Assembly: GCF_024506435.1 (NCBI RefSeq)
Contig: NZ_JANIET010000001.1
Span: 682,001-746,000 of the forward strand
DNA: 64,000 nt
Reading direction: 5' to 3'
From: Pantoea trifolii
GTDB lineage: Bacteria; Pseudomonadota; Gammaproteobacteria; Enterobacterales; Enterobacteriaceae
Numbering within the stretch: the first letter of the stretch is position 1; every line of letters begins with the position of its first letter. The position numbers and the translations under genes were made by a program. Below are positions 33,195 through 42,693 of this stretch, in pieces. The notes beneath the pieces are model-generated. The model saw only the letters and a list, made by a program, of their open reading frames with translations. It searched no databases and was not told where the DNA came from.

Positions 33195-33842
33195 ATGCTA
33201 CAGGTCTATCTTGTTCGTCACGGTGAAACGGTATGGAATGCGGCCCGACGCATTCAGGGGCAGTCTGACAGCCCGTTAACGGAAAAAGGTGAGCAGCAGG
33301 CGCATCAGGTGGGCGAGCGGGTGAAATCGCTGGGCATTACTCACGTGATAGCCAGCGATTTGGGACGTACGCGGCGTACGGCAGAGATTATCGCCGACGC
33401 GTGTGGCTGCACCGTTACGCTCGATGCGCGTCTGCGTGAGCTGAATATGGGCTGCCTGGAACAACGTCCACTCGACGGCTTAACCGAAGAAGAGGAAAAC
33501 TGGCGTAAAACGCTGGTGGATGGCACTACGGCTGGGCGTATTCCGGGTGGCGAATCGATGGCGGAAATGGCAGCGCGTATGCACGAAGCGCTGAATGCGC
33601 TGCTTGAGCTGCCTGCGGGTAGCCGTCCACTGATTGTCAGCCACGGCATGGCGCTGGGCGTGCTGGTCAGCACCATTCTCGGTTTGCCTGCGCATGCGGA
33701 GCGTCGTTTACGTCTGCGTAACTGCTCGATTTCACGCGTGGATCATCAGCAGAGCGCGTGGCTGGCGGCCGGTTGGGTGGTTGAGACGGCGGGGGATGTG
33801 TCGCATCTGGATGCGCCTGCGCTGGATGAGTTGCAGCGCTGA
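33195..33842 (+). CDS. gpmB: Phosphoglycerate mutase-like phosphatase GpmB (YtjC)
   Basis: 215-residue histidine phosphatase. The phospho-acceptor motif RHGETVWN is at ~8-15 (His9), with a second catalytic His in SHGMALG (~151) and ELNMGCLEQRPL between. Annotated as phosphoglycerate mutase 2, but E. coli GpmB has little mutase activity and the physiological substrate is uncertain. Standalone gene between yjjX and rob. Confidence 0.92.
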   Translation: MLQVYLVRHGETVWNAARRIQGQSDSPLTEKGEQQAHQVGERVKSLGITHVIASDLGRTRRTAEIIADACGCTVTLDARLRELNMGCLEQRPLDGLTEEEENWRKTLVDGTTAGRIPGGESMAEMAARMHEALNALLELPAGSRPLIVSHGMALGVLVSTILGLPAHAERRLRLRNCSISRVDHQQSAWLAAGWVVETAGDVSHLDAPALDELQR

Positions 33843-33862
33843 TCGGATGTGATGAATAAAGA

Positions 33863-33887
33863 GGTCGCCATGAATGGCGACCCTACG
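33863..33887. repeat. Palindromic repeat, copy 4 (half element)
   Basis: GGTCGCCATGAATGGCGACC followed by CTACGAA: one hairpin of the bipartite repeat seen complete at 10644, 13795 and 18275. It lies between the convergent gpmB and rob genes, seven bases before the rob stop, and may serve as their shared 3' mRNA structure. Confidence 0.8.
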
Positions 33888-33893
33888 AACGGA

Positions 33894-34772
33894 TTAATGG
33901 TTCTGTGGGCGAATCGGAATCAGGTATTCGCAGCGGATTTCCGTTGGCGGCTCGCTCCGCTTCTTACCACCGTGCGTGAAGAAACGCTCGATGTCCTGTC
34001 CCTGACGACGCACTAATCCCAGCGTCGGCATGCAGGTGCCGTACAGCAGCAGGATGAATTCACCCAGCGCGCTGCGCGCACCGTTGTAGGTGAACTGAAC
34101 ATAATCGCCCGCTTCCAACACCACGCTCTGATTCGACTGCATGCTTTTTGCCAGCTGATCGGCAGGCACCGCAGTGGTGTAGAGAATCTCCTGCTCATCA
34201 TCCTTTTCCTGGCTGGCACGCACCTGATGCAGGCCGTACAGCACTGGCGGCACCGTGTCGGTTTCCAGCAGGAACTGTTTCCAGAAATGCATGCGCATCT
34301 CATCGCGGTAGCTGGAAATCTGCTCCAGCGTGCAGGAGTAACTCTGCGTTTGGCCGACCAGCACTGTTTCAGGCAGCGTAACAAACTGCGCTTCCGGAAT
34401 GCTGTTATCGTCGAGGCGAATCGGTGGGCGAATGCCAAACGAGTTCCACTCCGACGAGCGACGATACCAGGCAGGCGTTTGATTGAACTGCTTTTTAAAC
34501 GCACGGGTAAAGGTCTGCTGCGAGTCGAAGCGATATTGTAAAGCGATGTCGAGGATGGGGCGGCTGGTCAGGCGTAATGCCACCGCGGCTTTCGACAGCC
34601 GACGCGCGCGAATATACGCACCAATCGCGTGGCTGGTTACTTCCTTGAACATCCGCTGCAGATGCCACTTGGAATAGCCTGCTTTCTGCGCAACGTGATC
34701 TAATGAAAGCGGTTGATCCAGATGGCTCTCCAGCCAGACAAGCAAATCGCGAATGATACCGGCTTGGTCCAT
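33894..34772 (-). CDS. rob: Right-origin-binding protein Rob (AraC/XylS family)
   Basis: 292-residue activator of the MarA/SoxS/Rob regulon (efflux, organic solvent and antibiotic tolerance). The N-terminal two-HTH domain (~1-110) includes LDHVAQKAGYSKWHLQRMF and ILDIALQYRFDSQQTFTRAF, almost identical to E. coli. The C-terminal GyrI-like ligand domain (~120-292) ends RCEYLIPIRPQNH. A GCAC-containing stretch around 34825-34839 looks like a partial marbox but is not convincing. Divergent from creA. Confidence 0.95.
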   Translation of the reverse strand: MDQAGIIRDLLVWLESHLDQPLSLDHVAQKAGYSKWHLQRMFKEVTSHAIGAYIRARRLSKAAVALRLTSRPILDIALQYRFDSQQTFTRAFKKQFNQTPAWYRRSSEWNSFGIRPPIRLDDNSIPEAQFVTLPETVLVGQTQSYSCTLEQISSYRDEMRMHFWKQFLLETDTVPPVLYGLHQVRASQEKDDEQEILYTTAVPADQLAKSMQSNQSVVLEAGDYVQFTYNGARSALGEFILLLYGTCMPTLGLVRRQGQDIERFFTHGGKKRSEPPTEIRCEYLIPIRPQNH

Positions 34773-34966
34773 AAAACATCCTCATAACTCTCTGGTGGCG
34801 CAACTATGAAGTCGTCGAATAATAGCACGAAATGCACAAAAGCGTGGGGGCGGTTTGCTAATCGAGTGTGCTAAGTCAATGCGGGTTGAAACCCGTTTAG
34901 ATTTGGTTCTGTGTTCGATTGACAGTACATTACATTCTCATCTATTCGATTGGCAATGGTAACTCA

Positions 34967-35440
34967 ATGACAATAGCTCGTATTCTTATAATCACGTTGG
35001 CAACATATGCATTCAGTGCTGGCGTTCAGGCCGAAGAGATCGGCTCAGTTGACACGGTGTTCAAGATATTCGGCCCCGATCATAAGATCGTGGTGGAAGC
35101 CTTCGATGACCCGGACGTAAAAAATGTAACCTGTTATATCAGCCGGGCAAAAACCGGCGGTATCAAAGGGGGATTAGGTTTGGCGGAAGACACGTCCGAC
35201 GCGGCCATCTCCTGTCAACAGGTGGGACCGGTAGAGCTTAGCGAGAAAATCGCACAAGGCAAGGCACAAGGTGAAGTGGTATTCAAAAAGCGCACATCGC
35301 TGGTGTTTAAGAAGCTGCAGGTGGTGCGCTTCTTTGACCAGAAACGTCATGCGCTGGTGTACCTAAGCTATTCTGACAAAGTGGTGGATGGATCGCCGAA
35401 AAATGCGCTGAGCGCCGTGCCGATTATGCCATGGCATTAA
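34967..35440 (+). CDS. creA: CreA family periplasmic protein
   Basis: 157-residue exported protein of unknown function. Signal peptide [20 protein letters not shown] with cleavage near VQA-EEIG; the mature domain [26 protein letters not shown] and [16 protein letters not shown] is strongly conserved. The ATG at 34967 is chosen because it gives a normal signal peptide and the family length; an in-frame start 48 bases earlier does not. In E. coli creA is followed by creBCD; here only a terminator separates it from arcA, so the CreBC two-component system is missing from this place. Confidence 0.93.
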   Translation: MTIARILIITLATYAFSAGVQAEEIGSVDTVFKIFGPDHKIVVEAFDDPDVKNVTCYISRAKTGGIKGGLGLAEDTSDAAISCQQVGPVELSEKIAQGKAQGEVVFKKRTSLVFKKLQVVRFFDQKRHALVYLSYSDKVVDGSPKNALSAVPIMPWH

Positions 35441-35448
35441 TGCAGACA

Positions 35449-35480
35449 TAAAAAAACGCCCTGACGGGCGTTTTTTCTTT
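35449..35480. terminator. Bidirectional terminator between creA and arcA
   Basis: A6, stem CGCCC, loop TGAC, stem GGGCG, T6 then CTTT. It ends transcription of the convergent creA and arcA genes. Confidence 0.9.
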
Positions 35481-35486
35481 CAACTC

Positions 35487-36203
35487 TTAATCCTGCAATT
35501 CGCCGCAGAAGCGGTAACCTTCGCCGTGAATAGTGGCAATGATTTCTGGCGTATCTGGCGTGGATTCGAAATGCTTACGGATGCGGCGGATGGTGACATC
35601 CACGGTACGGTCATGCGGCTTCAGCTCGCGGCCGGTCATCTTCTTCAGTAAGTCACCACGCGTCTGGATTTTGCCTGGGTTCTCACAGAAGTGCAGCATG
35701 GCGCGGAATTCACTGCGCGGCAGCTTGTACTGGTCGCCGTTCGGGCTGATCAGTGAGCGGCTGTTGATATCCAGCTCCCAACCATTAAAGCGATAGCTTT
35801 CAACCGTACGTCGCTCTTCGCTTGGCATCGCCAGATTCATGGTACGCGACAGCAAGTTGCGTGCACGAATCGTCAACTCACGCGGATTGAACGGTTTGGT
35901 GATGTAATCATCGGCACCGATTTCCAGACCGAGGATTTTATCCACTTCATTATCACGGCCGGTCAGGAACATCAGCGCGACGTTTGCTTGTTCACGCAGT
36001 TCGCGTGCCAGCAGCAAACCGTTTTTACCTGGCAGGTTGATATCCATAATCACCAGGTTGACGTCATTTTCCGTCAAAACCTGATGCATCTCGGCGCCGT
36101 CGGTGGCTTCATAGACCACGTAACCTTCTGCCTCAAAGATACTTTTGAGGGTGTTACGCGTGACCAGTTCGTCTTCAACGATAAGAATGTGCGGGGTCTG
36201 CAT
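35487..36203 (-). CDS. arcA: Aerobic respiration control response regulator ArcA
   Basis: 238-residue OmpR-family response regulator, partner of the ArcB sensor, repressing aerobic metabolism under low oxygen. The receiver domain (~1-120) has the phosphorylated Asp54 (VIMDINLPG), the acidic pocket ED at 10-11, and the switch Lys in TKPFNPRE. The winged-helix DNA-binding domain (~135-235) ends with [14 protein letters not shown] and [10 protein letters not shown]. Nearly identical to the E. coli protein. Expressed from the long upstream region (36204-36792). Confidence 0.97.
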   Translation of the reverse strand: MQTPHILIVEDELVTRNTLKSIFEAEGYVVYEATDGAEMHQVLTENDVNLVIMDINLPGKNGLLLARELREQANVALMFLTGRDNEVDKILGLEIGADDYITKPFNPRELTIRARNLLSRTMNLAMPSEERRTVESYRFNGWELDINSRSLISPNGDQYKLPRSEFRAMLHFCENPGKIQTRGDLLKKMTGRELKPHDRTVDVTIRRIRKHFESTPDTPEIIATIHGEGYRFCGELQD

Positions 36204-36792
36204 GTTTCGCTACCTAAAATTTGCCAACAAATCGAAAACAGGGCGTACGTCGGTTACGCTATTTTGCTGCAACCGGTATACGAAATAATCTTCGGAATAC
36301 ACCATCCATCTACGTCAACTTCAGTGTTAGCTCAGCCAGTCAGGATGGATATTTGCACGCCCCGAGGATATCGGACAGGCGCTCATCCTAACCGTATTAA
36401 CAGCAACCTAACAGCACCAACAACAACCGATAAGCATAAAAACAACGCTTCGTTGACTTATATCAAATGCAAGTGTAGCACGTTAACACTTTTATGAAAA
36501 ACTTCTCCAGGATTGCTAGTTTAGCTCACAAAATGCAGCATTTTTGCTACATTTATCCCTTATACAGCCAAAACTAAAACACGCAGGAAATTATATTTTA
36601 ATGATATGAAAGAAAAGGGTTTTATATTAAATAGGTCATATAATTTTGCTTATGCCTGCTAATTTCTACTACAGCTGGATTTATCCCTCTTTTAACATCG
36701 TTAACATCTTATTTTCTCTGCTAGCCGCAGTTGGTATTTTCTCTCCTGCATGCCAACATAATGCGAGTTGTTAACAGTTCGATGGAAAAATC
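36204..36792. other. 589-bp gene-free arcA-yjtD region
   Basis: No credible gene on either strand; the E. coli yjjY small ORF is not recognisable. The part beside arcA holds its AGGT ribosome-binding site. The right 300 bp is AT-rich with an inverted repeat AAATGCAGCA-4-TGCTACATTT (36531-36554), a TATAAT (36639-36644) that could serve yjtD, and a direct repeat of TTAACATC (two copies within about 36692-36711) that resembles the repeats of ArcA sites. The unusual length for a compact chromosome suggests multiple arcA promoters or an sRNA. Confidence 0.5.
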
Positions 36793-37497
36793 ATGCATTT
36801 CCCCTTAATCCTTGTCTCTCCCGCCCGTCCGGAAAATATCGGCGCGGCTGCCCGCGCCATGAAAACCATGGGTTTTAGTGAGCTGCGCATTGTGGCCAGC
36901 GATGCCTGGCAAGATCCGGCAGCACGGCGCGTGGCGCACGGCGCCGGTGAGATTCTCGATAACGTCAAAACCTACGCCACGCTGAGCGAGGCGCTAAAAG
37001 ATGTTGATTTTTCCGTGGCAACTACCGCGCGCAGCCGTGCGAAATTCCGCTATTACGCCACGCCTGCGCAGGTTGAAAACATCCTGCAGGAGAAGCGCCA
37101 ATGGCTGAGCCGCATCGCGCTGGTGTTTGGCCGTGAAGACAGTGGCTTAACCAATGAAGAACTGGAGCTGGTCGATCTGTTGACCGGCATCCCGATGGCC
37201 AATGCTTATCCGTCGTTGAATCTCGGTCAGGCGGTGATGGTGTATTGCTATCAACTGTCAGCGCTCAATCAGATAGCGGCTGAGACTGCGGAAGTGGCGA
37301 ACGAGCACCAACTGCAGGCATTGCGCCAGCGCTTCCACCAGTTGCTGGTTAAGCTGGATGTGAGTGATGACGTCAAAATGGCGGACTGGATCGATCAGCG
37401 TATCGGCCTGCTGGAAAAGCGTGACAGCGCCATGCTGCATCGTTTGTTACATGACGTAGAAAAAAAACTTATAGATAATTGCTCGGATAAATCCTGA
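36793..37497 (+). CDS. yjtD: RNA methyltransferase YjtD (TrmJ/SpoU family)
   Basis: 234-residue SPOUT-class methyltransferase, predicted to 2'-O-methylate tRNA or rRNA with S-adenosylmethionine; the target is not established. Family motifs: N of PARPENIGAAARAMKTMG (motif 1), ALVFGREDSGLTNEEL (motif 2) and YPSLNLGQAVMVYCYQL (motif 3, trefoil knot). It precedes thrLABC as in E. coli. An imperfect GATGCGG/CCGCATC hairpin follows the stop without a clear U-tract. Confidence 0.92.
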   Translation: MHFPLILVSPARPENIGAAARAMKTMGFSELRIVASDAWQDPAARRVAHGAGEILDNVKTYATLSEALKDVDFSVATTARSRAKFRYYATPAQVENILQEKRQWLSRIALVFGREDSGLTNEELELVDLLTGIPMANAYPSLNLGQAVMVYCYQLSALNQIAAETAEVANEHQLQALRQRFHQLLVKLDVSDDVKMADWIDQRIGLLEKRDSAMLHRLLHDVEKKLIDNCSDKS

Positions 37498-37686
37498 GTT
37501 GCTAGTGACTGATGCGGGAATCCGCCGCATCTCCTGAATAATCGCAATAATTTTTGCTTTATTAAGCGCAGCACTGCGCAGCGCCAGGGATGGCGCGGCT
37601 AAGACAAATTCGTTGACTTAACGTGCGCTTTGCTTTACTTCTGGAAGGCAGACGGACAAGACAAAGACAGACAGAAAAAAATCTAA

Positions 37687-37758
37687 ATGCGTAAACTCAG
37701 CCTGAACACCACAATTATTATTACCACCACCATTACCACAGGTAACGGTGCGGGCTGA
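37687..37758 (+). CDS. thrL: Thr operon leader peptide ThrL
   Basis: A 23-codon peptide rich in the regulatory amino acids: seven Thr and four Ile codons within codons 8-18, then GNGAG and TGA. Ribosome stalling at these codons when charged tRNA-Thr or tRNA-Ile is low prevents the terminator at 37783-37815 from forming. The first half (RKLSLN) differs from E. coli while the Thr/Ile run and GNGAG end are kept. Too short for most gene finders. Confidence 0.93.
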   Translation: MRKLSLNTTIIITTTITTGNGAG

Positions 37759-37782
37759 CGCATACAGGAAAAACAAAGAAAA

Positions 37783-37815
37783 AAGCCCGCACCTAAACAG
37801 TGCGGGCTTTTTTTT
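37783..37815 (+). terminator. thr attenuator (rho-independent)
   Basis: Stem AAGCCCGCAC / GTGCGGGCTT with loop CTAAACA and eight T's. GGTGCGGGCT at the end of thrL (37747-37756) matches the right arm of the terminator and can pair with its left arm, giving the alternative antiterminator structure. Confidence 0.93.
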
Positions 37816-37842
37816 CGGCAAAAATTCAGGAGAGCTTTAACT

Positions 37843-40305
37843 ATGCGAGTGCTGAAATTCGGCGGAACCTCAGTAGCCAATGCGGAACGTTTTCTCCGTG
37901 TGGCGGATATTCTGGAAAGCAATGCACAACAGGGACAGGTTGCGACCGTTCTCTCTGCACCAGCAAAAATTACCAATCATCTGGTGGCGATGATTGAGAA
38001 AACCATCAGCGGCCTCGACACCTTGCCGAATATCAGTGATGCCGAACGTATTTTTGCCGACCTGCTGCAAGGCTTGCGTGACGCGCAGCCGGGCTTTGAT
38101 TACGACGGACTGAAAACCCGCGTTGAGCTGGAGTTTGCGCAGCTGAAACAGGTGCTGCATGGCATCAGCCTGCTGGGCCAATGCCCGGACGCCGTTAATG
38201 CTGCCATCATCTGCCGTGGCGAGAAGCTGTCGATTGCGATTATGGAAGCGCTGCTGCAGGCGCGCGGCCACAAAGTCACCGTGATCGATCCGGTGGAGAA
38301 GCTGCTGGCGATTGGTCATTACCTTGAATCCACCGTTGATATCGCCGAATCTACGCGCCGCATCGCCGCCAGCCAGATCCCGGCCGATCACTTTATCCTG
38401 ATGGCCGGTTTCACCGCCGGAAACGAGAAGGGCGAACTGGTGGTGCTGGGCCGTAACGGCTCTGATTACTCCGCCGCGGTGTTGGCTGCGTGTTTGCGCG
38501 CTGACTGTTGTGAAATCTGGACCGATGTTGACGGCGTTTATACCTGCGACCCGCGGCAGGTACCTGACGCGCGCTTACTGAAATCGATGTCGTATCAGGA
38601 GGCGATGGAGCTCTCTTATTTTGGCGCCAAAGTGCTGCATCCGCGTACCATCGCACCTATCGCCCAGTTCCAGATTCCTTGCCTGATCAAAAACACGGCT
38701 AACCCGCAAGCGCCGGGCACCTTAATCGGTGGCGAAGGCGAGCTGGATGAAAATCCGGTTAAAGGCATCACCAACCTGAATAATATGGCGATGTTCAACG
38801 TATCAGGACCGGGCATGAAAGGCATGGTCGGCATGGCGGCGCGCGTTTTCGCGGCGATGTCACGCACCGGCATTTCAGTGGTACTGATCACCCAATCCTC
38901 TTCGGAATACAGCATCAGCTTCTGCGTACCGCAAAGCGAGCAGGCGCGTGCGCGTCGCGTGCTGGAAGAGGAGTTCTATCTGGAGTTGAAAGATGGCTTG
39001 CTCGATCCGCTGGACGTGCTGGAACAGCTGGCGGTGATCTCGGTGGTTGGCGATGGCATGCGCACGCTGCGCGGCATCTCGGCCAAATTCTTCTCGGCGC
39101 TGGCGCGTGCCAATATCAATATCGTGGCGATTGCGCAGGGTTCATCTGAGCGTTCCATTTCGGTGGTGGTGAGCAACGATGAAGTCACCACCGGCGTGCG
39201 TGTGGTGCATCAGATGCTGTTCGCCACCGATCAGGTAATCGAAGTGTTCGTGGTTGGCGTTGGCGGTGTCGGCGCGGCGCTACTGGATCAGCTGCATCGT
39301 CAGCAGACATGGCTGAAACAGAAGCATATCGATCTGCGCGTATGCGGTATCGCTAACTCGCGTGCGCTGCTCACCAACGTGCACGGTATCGATCTCAGTA
39401 ACTGGAAGGCAGAACTGAACGAAGCCAAAGAGCCGTTCAATCTCGGTCGCCTGATGCGTTTGGTGAAGGAGTATCATCTGCTGAATCCGGTGATCGTCGA
39501 TTGTACTTCCAGCCAGGCGGTTGCCGATCAGTATGCCGATTTCCTCGCCGAAGGTTTCCACGTGGTGACGCCGAACAAAAAGGCCAACACCTCGTCGTGG
39601 AACTACTACCAGCAGATGCGTGCAGCGGCAGCGAAATCGCGCCGTAAATTCCTGTACGACACCAACGTTGGCGCCGGTTTGCCGGTGATCGAAAACCTGC
39701 AAAACCTGATGAACGCCGGTGATGAACTGATCAAGTTCTCCGGTATTCTGTCAGGTTCGCTCTCCTTTATCTTCGGCAAGCTTGATGAAGGCGTTTCGTT
39801 GTCGGAAGCAACCAAAATGGCGCGCGAGATGGGCTTTACCGAGCCGGATCCGCGTGACGATCTTTCTGGCACCGATGTGGCGCGTAAGCTGCTGATTCTG
39901 GCACGTGAAGCGGGACATCAGCTGGAGCTCAGTGATATCGAAATCGAACCGCTGCTGCCCGCCAGTCTGACCGAGATCGCTGACGTTGAGCAGTTTATGG
40001 AGCGTCTGCCGGAACTGGATAACGCCTTTGCCGCGCGCGTTGCCAAAGCGCGTGACGAAGGTAAAGTATTACGCTTCGTCGGCGCGATTGAAGAAGGTGG
40101 CGTTTGCAAAGTGAAAATTGATGCGGTGGACGGCAACGATCCACTGTACAAAGTGAAAAATGGTGAGAATGCGCTGGCATTCTACAGCCGCTACTATCAG
40201 CCCATCCCGCTGGTTCTGCGTGGATATGGCGCGGGAAATGATGTCACAGCAGCAGGCGTGTTTGCGGACCTGCTGCGTACGCTGTCGTGGAAGTTGGGAG
40301 TTTAA
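37843..40305 (+). CDS. thrA: Bifunctional aspartokinase I / homoserine dehydrogenase I
   Basis: 820 residues, as in E. coli. The N-terminal aspartokinase (~1-290) starts [17 protein letters not shown]. Two ACT regulatory domains (~310-460) bind threonine for feedback inhibition. The homoserine dehydrogenase domain has the NAD(P) loop GVGGVGAAL (~470) and catalytic-region segments [27 protein letters not shown] and [15 protein letters not shown]. First and third steps of the aspartate-to-threonine pathway. The thrB start lies at its stop codon. Confidence 0.98.
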   Translation: MRVLKFGGTSVANAERFLRVADILESNAQQGQVATVLSAPAKITNHLVAMIEKTISGLDTLPNISDAERIFADLLQGLRDAQPGFDYDGLKTRVELEFAQLKQVLHGISLLGQCPDAVNAAIICRGEKLSIAIMEALLQARGHKVTVIDPVEKLLAIGHYLESTVDIAESTRRIAASQIPADHFILMAGFTAGNEKGELVVLGRNGSDYSAAVLAACLRADCCEIWTDVDGVYTCDPRQVPDARLLKSMSYQEAMELSYFGAKVLHPRTIAPIAQFQIPCLIKNTANPQAPGTLIGGEGELDENPVKGITNLNNMAMFNVSGPGMKGMVGMAARVFAAMSRTGISVVLITQSSSEYSISFCVPQSEQARARRVLEEEFYLELKDGLLDPLDVLEQLAVISVVGDGMRTLRGISAKFFSALARANINIVAIAQGSSERSISVVVSNDEVTTGVRVVHQMLFATDQVIEVFVVGVGGVGAALLDQLHRQQTWLKQKHIDLRVCGIANSRALLTNVHGIDLSNWKAELNEAKEPFNLGRLMRLVKEYHLLNPVIVDCTSSQAVADQYADFLAEGFHVVTPNKKANTSSWNYYQQMRAAAAKSRRKFLYDTNVGAGLPVIENLQNLMNAGDELIKFSGILSGSLSFIFGKLDEGVSLSEATKMAREMGFTEPDPRDDLSGTDVARKLLILAREAGHQLELSDIEIEPLLPASLTEIADVEQFMERLPELDNAFAARVAKARDEGKVLRFVGAIEEGGVCKVKIDAVDGNDPLYKVKNGENALAFYSRYYQPIPLVLRGYGAGNDVTAAGVFADLLRTLSWKLGV

Positions 40306-40307
40306 TG

Positions 40308-41237
40308 ATGGTAAAAATTTATGCACCGGCCTCGATAGGTAACGTCAGCGTCGGCTTTGATGTGCTGGGCGCGGCGGTTTCGCCGGTGGATGGTACCTTG
40401 TTGGGTGACTGCGTTTCCGTCGAAGCCGCCGACAGCTTCAGCCTGGTAAACTCCGGGCGCTTTGTCAGCAAACTGCCGACCAATCCTCAGGAGAACATCG
40501 TTTATCAGTGCTGGGAGCGTTTTTGCCAGGCGATTGGTAAGCAAGTTCCGGTGGCGATGACGCTGGAAAAGAATATGCCGATCGGTTCCGGACTCGGTTC
40601 AAGCGCCTGTTCGGTGGTTGCTGGCTTGATGGCGATGAACGAATTCTGCGGCAAACCGCTCAACGATACCGAACTGCTGGCGTTGATGGGCGAGCTGGAA
40701 GGTCGTATTTCCGGCAGCGTACACTTTGATAATGTTGCACCGTGCTTCCTTGGCGGCGTGCAGCTGATGATTGAAGAGAACGGCATTATCAGTCAGGACG
40801 TGCCGTGCTTTGACGAATGGCTGTGGGTGATGGCGTATCCGGGGATCAAAGTCTCCACCGCCGAAGCGCGCGCCATTCTGCCGGCACAATACCGCAAAGA
40901 GGATGCCATCAAGCACGGTCGCCTGCTGGCAGGCTTTATTCATGCCTGTCATACGCGTCAGCCTGGGCTTGCGGCTAAACTTATGCAGGATGTTATCGCC
41001 GAGCCATATCGCACCAAACTGCTGCCAGGCTTCGCCGATGCGCGTAAAGCGGCGCAGGATATTGGCGCGCTGGCCTGCGGTATTTCGGGTTCCGGCCCGA
41101 CACTTTTCGCTGTTTGCAACGAGATGGCAACGGCACAGCGGATGGCGGACTGGCTAAGCCAGCACTATCTGCAGAATGAAGAAGGTTTCGTCCACATCTG
41201 CCGTCTTGATACGGCTGGCGCACGTAAATTGGGATAA
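40308..41237 (+). CDS. thrB: Homoserine kinase ThrB
   Basis: 309-residue GHMP kinase that phosphorylates homoserine. The ATP-binding motif is [15 protein letters not shown] (~91-105); [11 protein letters not shown] (~260) is the third GHMP motif. Two ATGs occur in a row at 40305 and 40308. The second gives [11 protein letters not shown], as in E. coli, and a better seven-base distance from GGGAG; the first overlaps the thrA stop. Coupled to thrA. Confidence 0.97.
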   Translation: MVKIYAPASIGNVSVGFDVLGAAVSPVDGTLLGDCVSVEAADSFSLVNSGRFVSKLPTNPQENIVYQCWERFCQAIGKQVPVAMTLEKNMPIGSGLGSSACSVVAGLMAMNEFCGKPLNDTELLALMGELEGRISGSVHFDNVAPCFLGGVQLMIEENGIISQDVPCFDEWLWVMAYPGIKVSTAEARAILPAQYRKEDAIKHGRLLAGFIHACHTRQPGLAAKLMQDVIAEPYRTKLLPGFADARKAAQDIGALACGISGSGPTLFAVCNEMATAQRMADWLSQHYLQNEEGFVHICRLDTAGARKLG

Positions 41238-41240
41238 CGC

Positions 41241-42524
41241 ATGAAACTCTACAACCTTAAGGATCACAACGAGCAGGTTAGTTTTGCTCAGGCCGTGAAA
41301 CAGGGCCTTGGCTCGCAGCAAGGGCTGTTTTTCCCGCTCGAACTGCCGGAATTCGAACTGACCGATATCGATGCCATGCTGGAGATGGATTTCGTCAGCC
41401 GCAGCAGCAAAATTCTCTCTGCCTATATTGGTGATGAAATTGCCGCGCATCAGCTGGCCGAGCGCGTGAAAAACGCCTTTGCTTTCCCGGCACCAGTGGC
41501 GAAGGTCAGCGATGATGTGGCTTGCCTCGAGCTATTCCACGGCCCAACGCTGGCGTTCAAAGACTTCGGCGGCCGCTTTATGGCGCAGATGCTCTCCTAT
41601 GTGAGCGGTGCGGATGAGCAGATCACCATTCTGACCGCCACGTCCGGCGATACCGGCGCAGCGGTGGCGCATGCCTTCTACGGCATGGAAAACGTGCGCG
41701 TGGTGATTCTCTATCCACAGGGCAAAATCAGCCCGCTGCAGGAGAAACTGTTCTGTACGTTGGGCGGCAACATCGAAACCATCGCGGTTGAAGGTGATTT
41801 CGATGCATGTCAGGCACTGGTGAAACAGGCGTTTGATGATGAAGAACTGAAGAAGGCGATCGGCCTCAACTCGGCGAACTCCATCAACATCAGCCGTCTG
41901 CTGGCGCAAATTTGCTACTACTTCGAAGCGGTAGCGCAGCTGCCACAAGAGAAGCGCAATCAGCTGGTGGTATCGGTGCCGAGCGGCAACTTCGGTGACT
42001 TAACGGCGGGTTTGCTGGCGAAATCATTGGGTCTGCCGATCAAGCGCTTTATCGCGGCGACCAATGCGAACGATACCGTGCCACGCTTCCTCGGCAACGG
42101 TGCATGGCAGCCAAACGCCACGGTAGCAACGCTGTCGAACGCCATGGATGTCAGCCAGCCAAACAACTGGCCGCGCGTGGAAGAGCTGTTCCGCCGCAAA
42201 ACCTGGCGCTTGACCGATCTGGCGTATGGCGCGGTATCTGATGAAACCACCAAATCCACCATGCGCGAGCTGGCTGAGATTGGCTACATCTCTGAACCGC
42301 ATGCAGCGATTGCTTATCGTCTGCTGCGCGACAACCTGCAGGAGGGCGAATATGGCCTGTTCCTCGGCACTGCGCATCCGGCGAAGTTCAAAGAGAGCGT
42401 GGACGAGATTTTAGGTCAGGATCTGCCGCTGCCGAAAGAGCTGGCCGAGCGCGCCGACTTGCCGCTGCTGTCGCACAATCTGAAAGGCGATTTCGCTGAA
42501 CTGCGCGCGTTTTTGCTGAAGTAA
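41241..42524 (+). CDS. thrC: Threonine synthase ThrC
   Basis: 427-residue PLP enzyme converting O-phosphohomoserine to threonine. The PLP lysine sits in GPTLAFKDFGGRFMAQ (~100-115); the phosphate-binding loop is TATSGDTGAAVAHAF and SGNFGDLTAG lies in the C-terminal half. Starts four bases after thrB. The operon ends with a MITE-like palindrome rather than a classic terminator. Confidence 0.98.
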   Translation: MKLYNLKDHNEQVSFAQAVKQGLGSQQGLFFPLELPEFELTDIDAMLEMDFVSRSSKILSAYIGDEIAAHQLAERVKNAFAFPAPVAKVSDDVACLELFHGPTLAFKDFGGRFMAQMLSYVSGADEQITILTATSGDTGAAVAHAFYGMENVRVVILYPQGKISPLQEKLFCTLGGNIETIAVEGDFDACQALVKQAFDDEELKKAIGLNSANSINISRLLAQICYYFEAVAQLPQEKRNQLVVSVPSGNFGDLTAGLLAKSLGLPIKRFIAATNANDTVPRFLGNGAWQPNATVATLSNAMDVSQPNNWPRVEELFRRKTWRLTDLAYGAVSDETTKSTMRELAEIGYISEPHAAIAYRLLRDNLQEGEYGLFLGTAHPAKFKESVDEILGQDLPLPKELAERADLPLLSHNLKGDFAELRAFLLK

Positions 42525-42532
42525 GTGCTCGT

Positions 42533-42655
42533 TGTCCCCCATCCCGGCCTTCCCCCGCAAGCGGGGGAAGGAGATGCTGCCACATGCAGCTTCCCAACTA
42601 TCATATTGCAGCATCTTCCTCCCCCATTTATGGGGGAGGACCAAGGAGGGGGACA
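42533..42655. mobile_element. MITE-like palindromic element, copy 2 (after thrC)
   Basis: 123 bp, ends TGTCCCC / GGGGACA, beginning eight bases after the thrC stop. The left ~25 bp after the end and the right ~40 bp are nearly identical to the copy at 22519-22645, including the CCCCCATTTATGGGGG hairpin; the left inner hairpin has the variant CCCCCGCAAGCGGGGG. The central part is different. A partial duplicate of the right end (GGACCGAGGAGGAGGACAGC, 42664-42683) follows immediately. Confidence 0.8.
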
Positions 42656-42693
42656 GCAAGCACGGACCGAGGAGGAGGACAGCGCTCGCTGAA

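Larger units (their letters stand above)
37613..37842 (+). promoter_or_regulatory. thr operon promoter and leader region
   Basis: A TTGACT -35-like hexamer at 37613-37618 is followed by a poor -10 (TTTACT or TACTTC about 37634-37641), consistent with the known moderate thr promoter but not certain. The leader then encodes the thrL peptide and the attenuator, and ends with AGGAGAG before thrA. Confidence 0.55.

Noticed and set aside
34825..34839. Marbox upstream of rob
   Set aside because: GCAC block present but the downstream part of the consensus fails at several positions.
37511..37531. Hairpin after yjtD as a rho-independent terminator
   Set aside because: GATGCGG/CCGCATC arms are present but no U-tract follows; mentioned only under yjtD.
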